64,000 nt of DNA from Marinomonas alcarazii (GCF_003208215.1 NZ_QKLW01000007.1:62001-126000); one strand, 5' to 3'; shown: positions 1-9,598, numbered from the stretch's first letter. Notes: generated from the letters alone by a model not told the origin. Numbers and translations: made by a program.

Positions 1-721
1 CAACCATCATGCTGATAATGTCATTTTGCGTTAGATTTTCGACGGATCGAGTGTCTATATGATCGCCATCACGAATGACTGTAACCCAATTGGACAAAGC
101 CAATACTTCTTCCAATTTATGGGAAATATAGATGCAAGCAATGCCCTGTTGTTTCAGCTCGCTGACAATATTCAATAGGATTTCGATTTCTGTGGTGGTC
201 AGAGAAGACGTTGGCTCGTCCAGTATTAATAGTTTTACGTTTTTGTTTAAGGCTTTGGCAATCTCGACCAGTTGCTGCTGGCCCACACCAAGCTCGCGGA
301 TTGGTGTATCTGGCAAAATATCCAACTTGACTCGCGCCAGCAGTTCCGACGTACGACGGTGCATTTCTTCATCATTCAGCCTTGCGAATGAACCCAGTTC
401 ATTGCCGAGAAAGATATTTTCTAAGACGGTCATTTCTTTAACGAGTGCCAGTTCTTGGTGAATAATGACAATCCCCAAGGCTTCGGTATCTCGAATGCTG
501 GATGCCTTAACAAGATCCCCTTCAAAATAAATCTCACCTTCGTAAGAGCCAAACGGCCAGACACCGCTTAATACTTTCATCAAGGTGGATTTGCCTGAAC
601 CATTCTCACCACAAATAGACAAGACTTCACCAGGTTCTAGCTGAATGCTGACGCCGTTTAATGCACGGACACCGGAAAAACTTTTTATGATCCCACGCAT
701 GTCCAATAAGGGTTGCTTCAT
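1..721 (-). CDS. xylG: D-xylose ABC transporter ATP-binding protein, partial (3' end outside window)
   Basis: Starts at ATG 721-719 on the minus strand and runs open off the left edge, so only about the first 240 codons are here. The reading shows a Walker A motif GENGSGKST, the ABC signature LGVGQQQ and a Walker B LLILDEPT, which mark the first nucleotide-binding domain of a sugar-importer ATPase of the XylG/RbsA/MglA type. It lies 80 bp downstream of a xylose-binding protein gene on the same strand, which supports XylG. It should energise uptake through a XylH permease at the cytoplasmic face of the inner membrane; xylH would be expected beyond the edge. Confidence 0.88.
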   Translation of the reverse strand, partial: MKQPLLDMRGIIKSFSGVRALNGVSIQLEPGEVLSICGENGSGKSTLMKVLSGVWPFGSYEGEIYFEGDLVKASSIRDTEALGIVIIHQELALVKEMTVLENIFLGNELGSFARLNDEEMHRRTSELLARVKLDILPDTPIRELGVGQQQLVEIAKALNKNVKLLILDEPTSSLTTTEIEILLNIVSELKQQGIACIYISHKLEEVLALSNWVTVIRDGDHIDTRSVENLTQNDIISMMV

Positions 722-763
722 GTTTACGCCTCTTTCTACATCTCTTTTTTAAACCAGAAAAGC

Positions 764-790
764 AAACAGCACCCTTTTCGGGTGCTGTTT
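764..790 (-). terminator. Intercistronic hairpin between xylF and xylG
   Basis: A perfect 11-bp inverted repeat (AAACAGCACCC and its complement, 764-774 and 780-790) with a 5-base loop sits between xylF and xylG. The U-tract after it is interrupted. It may be an attenuator or 3'-end stabiliser that gives more binding protein than ATPase, as is usual in ABC sugar operons. The function is inferred from position. Confidence 0.6.
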
Positions 791-801
791 ATAGGAATGT
801 A

Positions 802-1803
802 CTAAGGGTTGTAAACAGCGCTACGTGAGTGATAACCATCGGCAATTACGGTGGAATCTAGGTTGTCTTTATTGACAGAAATAGGCGTCAACAACACAGC
901 ATCAACCTCTTTTTTGCCGTTGTTAACCTGACCATTCACCTTGATGCTTTCACCACGAGCCAGCTTAACGGCCATTTCCGCACTGGTTGTCGCCAGCTTA
1001 GAAATCGGTTTGTACACCGTCATGGTTTGTGTTCCAGCGACAATACGGCGCACTGCTGCAAGGTCTGCATCTTGACCAGAAATAACCACTTTGCCACTCA
1101 AGCCTTGTGCCGCTAGCGCTTGTACCGCGCCACCCGCCGTTGAGTCGTTAGAAGCAACCACCGCATCGATTTTATTGGCGTTCGCCGTTAGACCGTTTTC
1201 CATGATGTTCAATGCGGCTTCTGCAGACCAGCCCATAGCCCATTGATCACCAACCACTTTAATTTTTTTAGAATCAATGGCCGGTTGAAGCACGTTCATT
1301 TGCCCCTGACGGAACATTTTTGCGTTGTTATCGGTAGGCGATCCGCCCATTAAGAAGTAATTGCCCGTTGGTTTACGCTTAAGCAGGGCTTCGGCTTGCA
1401 TTTCACCCACGCGAATGTTGTCAAAGGACACATACAAATCGATGTCTGCAAATTTGATTAATCGGTCATAAGCCAAGACTTTGATGCCTTCCGCTTTCGC
1501 TTCAGCCAGTACGTTACCTAATACTTCACCGTTTTCAGGCACGATAACCAGCACATCAACGCCACGAGAAATCATGTTTTCGATTTGGGATATTTGCGTG
1601 GTGACATCACCGTTAGCAGATTGGGTATAGACTTTTGCCCCCATGGCTTCCGCCGCAGAAGTAAATAAGTCTCGGTCTTTCTGCCAGCGCTCTAAACGTA
1701 GGTCTGACATCAACAAACCAATTTTCTCGCCATCAGCTAGAGCAGGAAGAGACGTTGCTGCACAGAGGGTTGCCAGCAAACTCATAGACATTATTTTTTT
1801 CAT
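802..1803 (-). CDS. xylF: D-xylose-binding periplasmic protein
   Basis: 333 residues with a clear Sec signal peptide (basic start, hydrophobic core, cut after ALA near residue 23), followed by a type I periplasmic sugar-binding fold: KIGLLMSDLRLERW, DVLVIVPENGEVL, AYDRLI, VVASNDSTAGGA and VISGQDAD. These match XylF rather than the ribose or galactose binders. It captures D-xylose in the periplasm and hands it to the membrane permease. It is first in the operon ahead of xylG. The upstream gap carries a weak CRP-like site, fitting catabolite control, but no xylR gene is in the window. Confidence 0.9.
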   Translation of the reverse strand: MKKIMSMSLLATLCAATSLPALADGEKIGLLMSDLRLERWQKDRDLFTSAAEAMGAKVYTQSANGDVTTQISQIENMISRGVDVLVIVPENGEVLGNVLAEAKAEGIKVLAYDRLIKFADIDLYVSFDNIRVGEMQAEALLKRKPTGNYFLMGGSPTDNNAKMFRQGQMNVLQPAIDSKKIKVVGDQWAMGWSAEAALNIMENGLTANANKIDAVVASNDSTAGGAVQALAAQGLSGKVVISGQDADLAAVRRIVAGTQTMTVYKPISKLATTSAEMAVKLARGESIKVNGQVNNGKKEVDAVLLTPISVNKDNLDSTVIADGYHSRSAVYNP

Positions 1804-2197
1804 TTTTTCATCCCTTGTTATTTTTATAAGTGAACGATCTCCTATATGGAGTGGGATAAATGTAAAGTGATGGTTTAAGAAGCGGTATTATCTTTTTTTG
1901 TTTGCGTGTAGCGTTTTTTATAAAAAAATCACACTAGTGAAGTAAAAATATGTGTGAGTTTTCTCTCATGATCAGCCAACAATGGCTCTCTTTTACTTAG
2001 CTATGTTGAGCGACAGAAGCTTGCTTACAAGGGGGGATTTTTGACTATGTTCTTTTATCTGACCATGCTTCAAGCAATGAAATTTTTATCATTACATCTT
2101 ATTGCTAGTTGACAAATTTACAGCCTATTAAAGGCCGAAGCGGATGGAAAATCAGCTGAGAGAAGCAAAGGCTATTTATAACCCATTGCTTCTCTGG
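1804..2197. promoter_or_regulatory. Upstream region of xylF up to the transposon boundary
   Basis: This stretch of nearly 400 bp has no convincing gene. At 1953-1968 there is TGTGA-N6-TCTCA, a 4+5 match to the CRP half-sites, so catabolite activation of xylF is plausible but weakly supported. At 2159-2195 a perfect 10-bp inverted repeat (AGAGAAGCAA) with a 17-base loop ends 2 bp from the Tn7-like left end. Because Tn7-like elements insert beside the glmS terminator, this hairpin may be the displaced glmS terminator now 28 kb from its gene; it lacks a clear U-tract. Confidence 0.45.
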
Positions 2198-2312
2198 TGT
2201 ACGACCATAATAAAGTTTGATAAAAAAACAGCTATTTCTGGTACATCAAACACCTAAAGTTTGATATTTTTTTCAGTCAAGGATGCTTGGGGCTGATAAT
2301 AAAGTTTGATAA
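2198..2312 (+). repeat. Left end of Tn7-like element with three TnsB-type sites
   Basis: Three direct copies of the core TAAAGTTTGATA lie at about 2207-2223 (joined to the TGTACGAC terminus), 2253-2267 and 2296-2312, spaced about 45 bp apart. The second sits in a palindrome, ATCAAAC-N7-GTTTGAT (2245-2265), which might be an extra inverted half-site. Separated sites on the left and packed sites on the right is the Tn7 arrangement. The assignment to TnsB binding is by analogy. Confidence 0.85.
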
Positions 2313-2373
2313 TTTTAGTATGCATTTGAGAATCACCATTGAACGCAACCTAAGATCGTCAATGCTAAAGTCT

Positions 2374-5300
2374 TTACACTCCGGCTGGTGCTGCCTTTTT
2401 GTCCAATTTTGATTGCATACTTTTACCCACACCATCTCTCCTAAAGTCAAACATGTTCATTTCAAAAGTATTAATTGAAATATGGTTATTGCCATGGACA
2501 TGTGCAATAAGTCGTTGATGAGCATCCTTGTAAGGTGCTTTTGCAAACGAGCCTCCAAATTCACCTGAATTAACCAATATCACATGCTGGTACATGTGAT
2601 AGTGAAGGGCCTCTACCATTGAATCGAAAGTATTTACATCTTTGTTAAGAGCACTGACCAAATAAGCATTAGACTTATCCCTCAGGTCAGCATTTAGAGC
2701 TATATCCGTTGCGTCGTAACAAACAGACCCTGTCAAGACGAAGCCTTTTTCGTCTTTAAAAGCTGGATGAACTAGTTCAAGTAATAATTGGTATGGTCGC
2801 CAAGGTTCTACCTTACTACGCACCTCGTCCTCCATCATGTTATGTTTACCCTGCAAACGTATAATTTCCCGTTGACTTGTTTGATGCTTAGTCGGCACTA
2901 TCCACACAGCACAATTATTTGGGCCCTTTATACCTGCTTGCGTAATAAAGCCTATGCCAGCAAACACAATCGCTTTAGTCTTTCTTGATAGCGCCACCAA
3001 CACATCTAAATCATCATTATGGATAGCTAGTTCAGGCCAAACAATAAGATCAGCGCAGTGTTTTTTAAACTTTTTGTTTTCATCTGTGTTTTGTGCTTCA
3101 AGGTGCTTTAGAACTAACTCAGCAACAGACGCAATATGCCTTCTGTGTTTCGAACGATATTTATAATCGTCCAACATTAGACCAAATTCAGAGAAATCTT
3201 TTTTAAGTGGCATTTTTGACTGCACCATCACCACAGATAACGTTTTTTTATCTTTTGACCAGTCTAAAGTTTGCTTCTCAAGTAAACTGGGCATGCCAGA
3301 TAATGTGCAATATGCTTGTTTCAGTATGGCTAATCGCTCATCGACTAGCTTAGCCACTGCATCAACAGTCCACAATACTGGCCATTTATATCCATGATCA
3401 TTTACACTCATTCCAGGCCATTTCAACAATTTTGAAATTAAACCCGTTAACCAGCCTGATACTTGCGCCCCTACACCTGAAATAGATTCCGGTGTAGTCA
3501 TTAAGCCTATCTGTCGTTTAAAAGCACTTGTACGAATACCTCTATAGCCTATTCTCGAGTGAAAAGTCTGACCAAAAGCAGTCCAATCTTGACTGCCAAC
3601 TAATGCTGCTCGTATAAATTCACCCAAAGATCTCAATATTTCAATGTCATCATCAACAGTTGAGCTAAAAGTCCCCCACATTTGGTCTAGCTTACTTTTT
3701 GACTTAAACTTGAAAGTAAGCTCAAGATCTGCATCAAAAGCTTCTTTCTTAACTACCGGAGAAAAATGCAGAAACTTAACTTTTGTATCAGCAAGATCAA
3801 TTGATCTTTCAGCATTCTTCCTCAAAACATCTACATTTTTTAAAGCTGCCTGCATTAGTTTTAATGCCATAATTTCATTGGAAAATGGATTATCATCGCG
3901 AATTATAAGGCCCAACAGACTAACTTTAGTTTCTATTTTATCTAGAGATTTAGCCAATGGCTTAGTGTCGATATTCAATGATTTAGTCAATTCAACAACA
4001 CAACTCGCTTGATGCCATGATTGCTTAACTCCCCTCGCATGCCTAATTAGACTTAGTGCGAGATGTTTGTCTTGGCCAATAAGCAATCCAATACAATCGC
4101 TAAAAATAGGCAAACTTTTTAGTTTCTCGAGTAAGCAAGATGTCGCCCGTATAAATTCTTTACTTAACCCGCAAATTTGGCTTGCCATTAAAACGGATAC
4201 AGCTATGTCTTCACCAGCAACCCCATCATTCAACGGTATATCTCTAAACCCTCGCTGGAGTTTAATGATAAGATCATATTTCTCATCGCCAAAATCCGTA
4301 GCCAGCTTCGCATCACCACGAACTAACAGCAAAAAGCGTGCTTGCTCACTCAAAAGACTGAATTTATTGTCGCCTTTGAGCTGGCAGTGTTTAGCTGCTG
4401 TCGCTTGCAATAGTTCAAAAAAGTCGTCCACATTTGCATGTGCAGGAATAGCTAGCTTCTCTTTTTTGTGGATCGTAGTCGCAGCATGACGATACACTTC
4501 GGACAAGCAGTATTCAGCAACCGCTATTTGCTTTGCTTCACTCTTGCGCGCCATTACCGTATCAAGCTGCTGTAACACTGGCTCAAGTAGCTTAGTGCAA
4601 GGAAAAAGCTCTAAACCTTTTTTAAGCAACAAAACTAATGCTGGATCATAACTCCAGCAAACAATAAAGCGCCTAGCAATACGTTCCTGCAAATAGTCCC
4701 AATCACCTGGCTGTAAGTGACCGTTGTCATCAGGCTCTTGAGTGGTAAAGTGCCGCATTTCATTTAGCACCTTTACCAACTTATTTGCCGCAAAGCGTTT
4801 CAATGTATCTTCCCTAACATCAAAACGCTTATTTTCAATATTGGCGAGTAAATTAACTGGGAAACTACTGTCTTTAGCTTTTACTAACACTTCGTTTGAA
4901 AGTGACAACAAAGATTCAAGCTGTCCTATTTGATTCTCTGCTTCATCAAGTGAGATTGGACCACTCAATCGGCTTTGGATCTCTTCTATGTTTTTGGAAA
5001 CACCAACCTTGCGACCATGAAAAATCTCAACCTTAGTTTTTTCACTGTTTAATTCGAGTTTTAACAATTTCCAACAATCCAGGCTTTCCACTAATTTGTT
5101 AACATCCTTAGTTACGATGCTTATTCGGTCTTGACCATTAAAACTTTTAGGCCCTACGACCACCAAACGAATGTCGTCAACATAACGACAATAATCAACT
5201 AGTCGTAAACTATTCTCTGAAAAGCATTCACCGATATACTTTTGAAATTGACCATCAAACTCAAGCATATATACATTTGATAAGAAACCAGCAGCAACTA

Positions 5301-6219
5301 GCCCTTGTGGCAACCCTTTTGGCGCGATTGGTACATTATCTGATTTACAAAGGTCCTTGTAAGCGTGAGCTCCATCCTCTGTCCATTCCCAATGCTGAAA
5401 CGCAGATAATAAATTATCTAAACACTTAAATTCACTATTATGGTCAGTGCACTCAATTAACCCCTTAATTTTTGTAATGAGTAGATCTCGTTTGATCAAA
5501 TCAAAAAACTTAGATAAATCAAGCTCTATAAGATATACACGTTCATCACGGGATATTTCATCAAGCTGCTGCGTTGCAAAATAGTAAGGTCTCTCTAAAA
5601 AACGCCGATAATCAACAAAGTATTTGCTATATATTGTCGTCGCGCCATAACTATGACTAGCTTGCCCATTTTCTTGGTATTGGCAATACAAACGATTACC
5701 ATAACTCACAACCCCTTTTTCATGGACATCATTGAAAGGCGTATCTGGGTTGCCTTGGGCCGTTTCGACTTTGTTTGCTAGCCCCATCATTAGCAATGTC
5801 ATCAACGACTGTTCACGAATAGGTATATGCGCTAGCGGCCTAATTTTTAATAGCGACTCTGTACTATGATTTTTTTCATCCGACTTAGGTTGCCAAGTTA
5901 AATTATGTTTTTTAGGTTGGGCCTGTTGATCAATATCGTCAAATAACTTTGTCTCGACAAATTCCCATTGACTGGTTTTAGGGGCAGGCACCAACTCTAG
6001 TTTCGAGAACTCCATCGGTTGTGCAAGGCTATCTACCCATTTATTACAATACTGGACTAAATTAAGAGCCGATAAATCTAATTCGAAATTGTCTGCATAC
6101 CAGTTGGTCGTACGGATATATTGATGACATTTCTTCCATGCCAACGCCATTAACAATGAATCTCTCAAATGTTCGTCTTTAAGAGATATTTCTTCATAGT
6201 GTTTATTAACGACTGGCAT
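2374..6219 (-). CDS. Reverse transcriptase-nitrilase fusion protein (class 1 UG / DRT family)
   Basis: 1281 residues. The N-terminal third is a reverse transcriptase: motif A DLSKFFD (Asp234), PQG at 304-306, and the catalytic YVDD at 346-349. The middle is a long helical region without a recognised motif. The C-terminus is a carbon-nitrogen hydrolase (nitrilase) domain with a complete Glu-Lys-Cys triad that I place at E1063 (WPE), K1125 (QGKH) and C1167 (SVCYDATD). RT-nitrilase fusions are known as class 1 'unknown group' RTs (UG1/UG5/UG6), and UG1 is the anti-phage system DRT type 1. By family it should act in the cytoplasm in abortive or suppressive phage defence; its nitrilase substrate is unknown. 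It follows the ankyrin gene by 144 bp on the same strand and ends 60 bp from the left-end sites. It is not a retron RT, since no msr-msd-like locus was seen. The start has GGAA 8 bp upstream. Confidence 0.9.
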   Translation of the reverse strand: MPVVNKHYEEISLKDEHLRDSLLMALAWKKCHQYIRTTNWYADNFELDLSALNLVQYCNKWVDSLAQPMEFSKLELVPAPKTSQWEFVETKLFDDIDQQAQPKKHNLTWQPKSDEKNHSTESLLKIRPLAHIPIREQSLMTLLMMGLANKVETAQGNPDTPFNDVHEKGVVSYGNRLYCQYQENGQASHSYGATTIYSKYFVDYRRFLERPYYFATQQLDEISRDERVYLIELDLSKFFDLIKRDLLITKIKGLIECTDHNSEFKCLDNLLSAFQHWEWTEDGAHAYKDLCKSDNVPIAPKGLPQGLVAAGFLSNVYMLEFDGQFQKYIGECFSENSLRLVDYCRYVDDIRLVVVGPKSFNGQDRISIVTKDVNKLVESLDCWKLLKLELNSEKTKVEIFHGRKVGVSKNIEEIQSRLSGPISLDEAENQIGQLESLLSLSNEVLVKAKDSSFPVNLLANIENKRFDVREDTLKRFAANKLVKVLNEMRHFTTQEPDDNGHLQPGDWDYLQERIARRFIVCWSYDPALVLLLKKGLELFPCTKLLEPVLQQLDTVMARKSEAKQIAVAEYCLSEVYRHAATTIHKKEKLAIPAHANVDDFFELLQATAAKHCQLKGDNKFSLLSEQARFLLLVRGDAKLATDFGDEKYDLIIKLQRGFRDIPLNDGVAGEDIAVSVLMASQICGLSKEFIRATSCLLEKLKSLPIFSDCIGLLIGQDKHLALSLIRHARGVKQSWHQASCVVELTKSLNIDTKPLAKSLDKIETKVSLLGLIIRDDNPFSNEIMALKLMQAALKNVDVLRKNAERSIDLADTKVKFLHFSPVVKKEAFDADLELTFKFKSKSKLDQMWGTFSSTVDDDIEILRSLGEFIRAALVGSQDWTAFGQTFHSRIGYRGIRTSAFKRQIGLMTTPESISGVGAQVSGWLTGLISKLLKWPGMSVNDHGYKWPVLWTVDAVAKLVDERLAILKQAYCTLSGMPSLLEKQTLDWSKDKKTLSVVMVQSKMPLKKDFSEFGLMLDDYKYRSKHRRHIASVAELVLKHLEAQNTDENKKFKKHCADLIVWPELAIHNDDLDVLVALSRKTKAIVFAGIGFITQAGIKGPNNCAVWIVPTKHQTSQREIIRLQGKHNMMEDEVRSKVEPWRPYQLLLELVHPAFKDEKGFVLTGSVCYDATDIALNADLRDKSNAYLVSALNKDVNTFDSMVEALHYHMYQHVILVNSGEFGGSFAKAPYKDAHQRLIAHVHGNNHISINTFEMNMFDFRRDGVGKSMQSKLDKKAAPAGV

Positions 6220-6363
6220 AACTAGTATTCCTTATATATTCTTTATATTTATTGGATAACGTCACTCTCTGCATCCAAACTTAGATAACGACGACACTGC
6301 AAAAAAGTGTAGAATTTGTCATAGCTCTTTTTTTAACAATTAATGAAAATCAAACTGGAAATA

Positions 6364-9078
6364 TCAATAAGAACTTAACTGCTTTTCTTGAAAATAATTG
6401 TTCAGTTCCAGATATCTCTTGCGACTCACAATCGTTCTATTTTCGGACAAAAGATATCCTTTAAGATATTCATACAGACCAATGTCTTCGGAAATTGACT
6501 TAGCAAGTTCTTGAGGAGTGATACCATTTGAGTCTTTAACAAGAAGCAAATCTGGCGATTTCTTCACTAGCAACTTAACTATTGGAAGCTCACCCATACG
6601 AGTTGCAGTATGTAAGGCGGTTGTACCTTCTTGCATAGTTATCTTCTCGTCACAACCATATTCAAGCAGTAGTTGGGCAGATTCTAAGCATCGGCTTGCT
6701 GCGGCTGAATGAAGTGCGGTTCTACCTGTAAAATCTTTTAGGTTAGGATCTGCCTTTGCCTTTAGTAATACTTCTACCATCTCATAATCTTTTTGATGAG
6801 CAGCAAGCATCAATGGTGTTTGTTGTTTGAAATCAGAAATATTCACAATCTCAGGCCATTCCTGAACCACTTCCACAACTGTATTAAGCACTACAGTCAA
6901 AGCACCTTTAATTTCAGCCTCAATATCAGCAGGTATAACGCCATCATAATCACTTAGCTTAGCTAACATTCCATAGCCCATCTTCATCAATAAAATGATG
7001 GCACTATCTGCCTGTGGGTACCGCAATTGCTTATTCTTGAGAGACTTATGCTTTTTAAGAACTAAGGGAATAGACTGTTGATTTTTCACACAAAGAGTTA
7101 TATCTCGAGCAAACACCGCGAATTCAGCCCGAGAAGATGAAAATAAAGGGGGGTAGCTAGGGTAACATTTGTAAAGGTCTTCCCAAAAGTACTCATGCAA
7201 GCTACGTGAGGCGTCATAGATATTGATTTTCGAAGGATCTTTATGGCTTCCCTTAAAGCCTCCCCAATTAAACATATCCCTGAAATACTTTTCATGATTA
7301 TTAGGAATGAGTTTTTGATTGGCTATGGCTAAAGAAAATGCATCCCTTGCTAAGTTTCCTCGAAGATTTCCAAAGCTATATTTCTTACATTCTTCGATAG
7401 CCAAATTGAGATTTTTTTCCGCTTCGGGAAGTTTATTCTGAGCGATAAAATGAAAAGCCTCTAGCTGTAGTATTCGTGATTTTGAAAATTCATACTCTTC
7501 ATTATTTTTTGCTTCATTTAATAAATAGCAAACTTCATTTTCTGTTTTTGAATCAAATTTTTTAACAAGCAGCTTCTCTTCAAGTTCAAACGTTATGCGC
7601 TTTAGAGACTGTAAAGGTGTTGACTCTAATTCCTTCAATCTATCTAAAATCATTGTTCTAACATTAGGATTAGGATAAGTGTAATTTATTGTTCCAGATA
7701 CCAATTCAAAGTCAGCTATATTTTTAAGCTGCTTAAAAGGCGCTTTATTTTGCACTAGCTTATCTATAAGTGCTTCCAGCTGAATTAAATAATTATTAGA
7801 ATGCTCTCCTTCATCTATTATTACCTGCATTATCTGCTTCATATCATCTTCAGACGAAGGCAAAATCTTATTTAAATCATTTTCTTCTCCAGATCGACTG
7901 AAAATGCTATTCAGCCTATCAGAGACCACTGAAGCATGCTGATCATGATCATAGCTAACTAAGCGCAATAGATCGTACCGTAGAAAAGGCGGAAGCCGTT
8001 CTGTGAAATATTTATTTTCTGCTGTCTCTCCTAAGTGTCTTTTTTCTAGATGAGCCTCGAGTGTACGATTGTAGAGGTCCATATAAAGCTGAATAAGTTG
8101 AAGTGTTTTATTCTTGTCTAAGTCGATGCATAACTTATCAACAGAGGGGGTTAAAAATTTGACCAGCTGCTCATACCCTTCCTGAACAGCTCTCGCCGTC
8201 AACAATCGAAGGCGTATTGTTCTTGCACACGGAGCTTGGTAACGAAGCATGACCTTTACTACAAAATCATATTGCTCATCTAATGAGCAGTCTCCAATAA
8301 AAATTCGCTTTAAGTCATCTTCATTGATTGCTATCTCATGTTGCAAAACAGACGGTGGCAGCCCTTTCTTTTTCACAAAGGTTAACGCTTGTTCAAATTT
8401 CGAAAACTCATCAGTTGGCTCAAAGCACCCTTGAAACTGTATGTTAACTTCATCAGGAAATGTATTGTTGATACTTGATATTTCGGGAGTACTCTTAGCT
8501 TTTCTCCAATTGTAAAGATTCCTTAATACGACATTGGTGCCCTCATAAATGCGAAGATCCCTTTCAAGTCCTTTAGCAATGTTTGCATTAGAGTCCTGAA
8601 TCAAATCAATTAACCAATTTAAAACTTGTGGAATTGGAAGATGAAGCTGAGTAGGTTCGCACGGTGAGTCAAATGAGGGAAGGTACCAGAAGCTACCACC
8701 AGGCATGCCCCCATCAAATTTTGAATCCATATGCCAAAACACAGAGTGTCTTGCTAGAAGTGGAACAGCAATCCTTGCCAAATATTGCCAGACAACTTTT
8801 CTTTCTGAAGCTTTTGAAGTGAAAACACCAAGTTCAATAGACTTATGCATATTGTGATCAACAAAAATATTGGAGATCAAATCGCTTTTAGCGTGTTCAT
8901 CAAGTTTAAGAACGTCCGCTATACCGGCCAATAGTGTTGCCCATGTTTCATTCAGGTTAGCCATAGACATATCCGCATTACGGAACTTAGATTTCGATTT
9001 TGAAGACATATTGCTATTGACACCAAATGCTTTAGCAATGTGGAGAATTACTGATTCGAAAGTTGGGAAAGTAGCCAA
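6364..9078 (-). CDS. Large ankyrin-repeat protein of unknown function, upstream of the RT-nitrilase
   Basis: 904 residues. The first 750 are helix-rich and I do not recognise them. Residues about 752-862 carry three to four ankyrin repeats (TPLMLAAHQKDYEMVEVLL, TALHSAAASRCLESAQLLL, TALHTATRMGELPIVKLLV), a protein-protein interaction surface. No signal peptide or membrane segment is visible, so it is probably cytoplasmic. The start is a TTG (9078-9076) with AAGGA 6-7 bp before it; no in-frame ATG is better placed. It precedes the RT-nitrilase gene by 144 bp with no strong terminator seen between, so the two may form an operon. It could be a sensor or partner of the RT, but this is inferred from position only. 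Confidence 0.75.
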   Translation of the reverse strand: MATFPTFESVILHIAKAFGVNSNMSSKSKSKFRNADMSMANLNETWATLLAGIADVLKLDEHAKSDLISNIFVDHNMHKSIELGVFTSKASERKVVWQYLARIAVPLLARHSVFWHMDSKFDGGMPGGSFWYLPSFDSPCEPTQLHLPIPQVLNWLIDLIQDSNANIAKGLERDLRIYEGTNVVLRNLYNWRKAKSTPEISSINNTFPDEVNIQFQGCFEPTDEFSKFEQALTFVKKKGLPPSVLQHEIAINEDDLKRIFIGDCSLDEQYDFVVKVMLRYQAPCARTIRLRLLTARAVQEGYEQLVKFLTPSVDKLCIDLDKNKTLQLIQLYMDLYNRTLEAHLEKRHLGETAENKYFTERLPPFLRYDLLRLVSYDHDQHASVVSDRLNSIFSRSGEENDLNKILPSSEDDMKQIMQVIIDEGEHSNNYLIQLEALIDKLVQNKAPFKQLKNIADFELVSGTINYTYPNPNVRTMILDRLKELESTPLQSLKRITFELEEKLLVKKFDSKTENEVCYLLNEAKNNEEYEFSKSRILQLEAFHFIAQNKLPEAEKNLNLAIEECKKYSFGNLRGNLARDAFSLAIANQKLIPNNHEKYFRDMFNWGGFKGSHKDPSKINIYDASRSLHEYFWEDLYKCYPSYPPLFSSSRAEFAVFARDITLCVKNQQSIPLVLKKHKSLKNKQLRYPQADSAIILLMKMGYGMLAKLSDYDGVIPADIEAEIKGALTVVLNTVVEVVQEWPEIVNISDFKQQTPLMLAAHQKDYEMVEVLLKAKADPNLKDFTGRTALHSAAASRCLESAQLLLEYGCDEKITMQEGTTALHTATRMGELPIVKLLVKKSPDLLLVKDSNGITPQELAKSISEDIGLYEYLKGYLLSENRTIVSRKRYLELNNYFQEKQLSSY

Positions 9079-9244
9079 AGATTATCCTTTTCCTTAGGTG
9101 TTTTATGCCCCTAATTGTTTGCAGACACCGTTTTTAGGGGGGGGACGTTACTTTTCATTTCGCGGTAAAAGCGATTTTCACATACTTTAGCTGTCCTCAA
9201 GCATGAAGACATCAATTTTATATAAATAAATTTTGGAGCTCACA

Positions 9245-9388
9245 ATGACTAACAAAACATCACCTCAGAACAACAGCGCCAACCAACAGAATCCTAACAA
9301 AGGTTCTAATGGAACTAACATTGCCTATGACAAAAATCAGGGTAACCGTGGAAAACAATTAAACCCAAACCAAAAAAAACCAGCTTAA
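9245..9388 (+). CDS. Asn/Gln-rich mini-protein, first of a tandem pair
   Basis: 47 codons reading MTNKTSPQNNSANQQNPNKG then a Lys-rich tail ending NPNQKKPA. It has a good ribosome binding site (TTTGGAGCTCACAATG). The composition is almost wholly polar (Asn, Gln, Lys, Gly, Ser) with no hydrophobic core, so it should be disordered. A homologous gene follows 18 bp later, with changes mostly at synonymous or similar residues, which supports real coding. Function unknown. It is divergent from the ankyrin gene. Confidence 0.7.
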   Translation: MTNKTSPQNNSANQQNPNKGSNGTNIAYDKNQGNRGKQLNPNQKKPA

Positions 9389-9406
9389 CTCAATCAGGAG
9401 ATCACA

Positions 9407-9544
9407 ATGTCTAAAAAAACATCCCCACAAAACAATAGCTCTAACCAACAAAATGGTAACAAAGGTTCTAGCGGCACAAATACTGCTTACGATAAAGCTC
9501 AGGGCAACCGTGGAACTCAGCTTAACCCTAATCAGAAAAAGTAA
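9407..9544 (+). CDS. Asn/Gln-rich mini-protein, second of a tandem pair
   Basis: 45 codons with its own ribosome binding site (CAGGAGATCACAATG). It is co-linear with the preceding mini-gene without gaps until the last two residues: the shared frame is TSPQNNSxNQQNxNKGSxGT then AYDKxQGNRGxQLNPNQKK. The DNA differs at many third positions while the protein is kept, a sign of selection on the peptide. It is followed by a strong terminator. Function unknown; no enzymatic motif is possible at this size. A small disordered regulator, anti-nuclease or nucleic-acid-binding peptide are all open options. Confidence 0.72.
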   Translation: MSKKTSPQNNSSNQQNGNKGSSGTNTAYDKAQGNRGTQLNPNQKK

Positions 9545-9557
9545 TTATGGTTAGTAC

Positions 9558-9598
9558 AATGGCTATAGCAGATTTATCTCCTATAGCCATTACTTTTT
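9558..9598 (+). terminator. Rho-independent terminator after the mini-protein pair
   Basis: A perfect 11-bp stem (AATGGCTATAG, 9558-9568 with 9581-9591), a 12-base loop and a T-rich tail ACTTTTT. It ends the plus-strand mini-gene transcript. On the minus strand it lies just past tnsE but without a U-tract. Confidence 0.85.

Noticed and set aside
132..461. Plus-strand open frame of 109 codons inside xylG
   Set aside because: It is the antisense shadow of the ATPase gene, whose Walker A and signature motifs are clear on the minus strand.
2374..6219. Retron reverse transcriptase
   Set aside because: No msr-msd-like inverted repeats upstream, and the nitrilase fusion points to the class 1 UG/DRT group.
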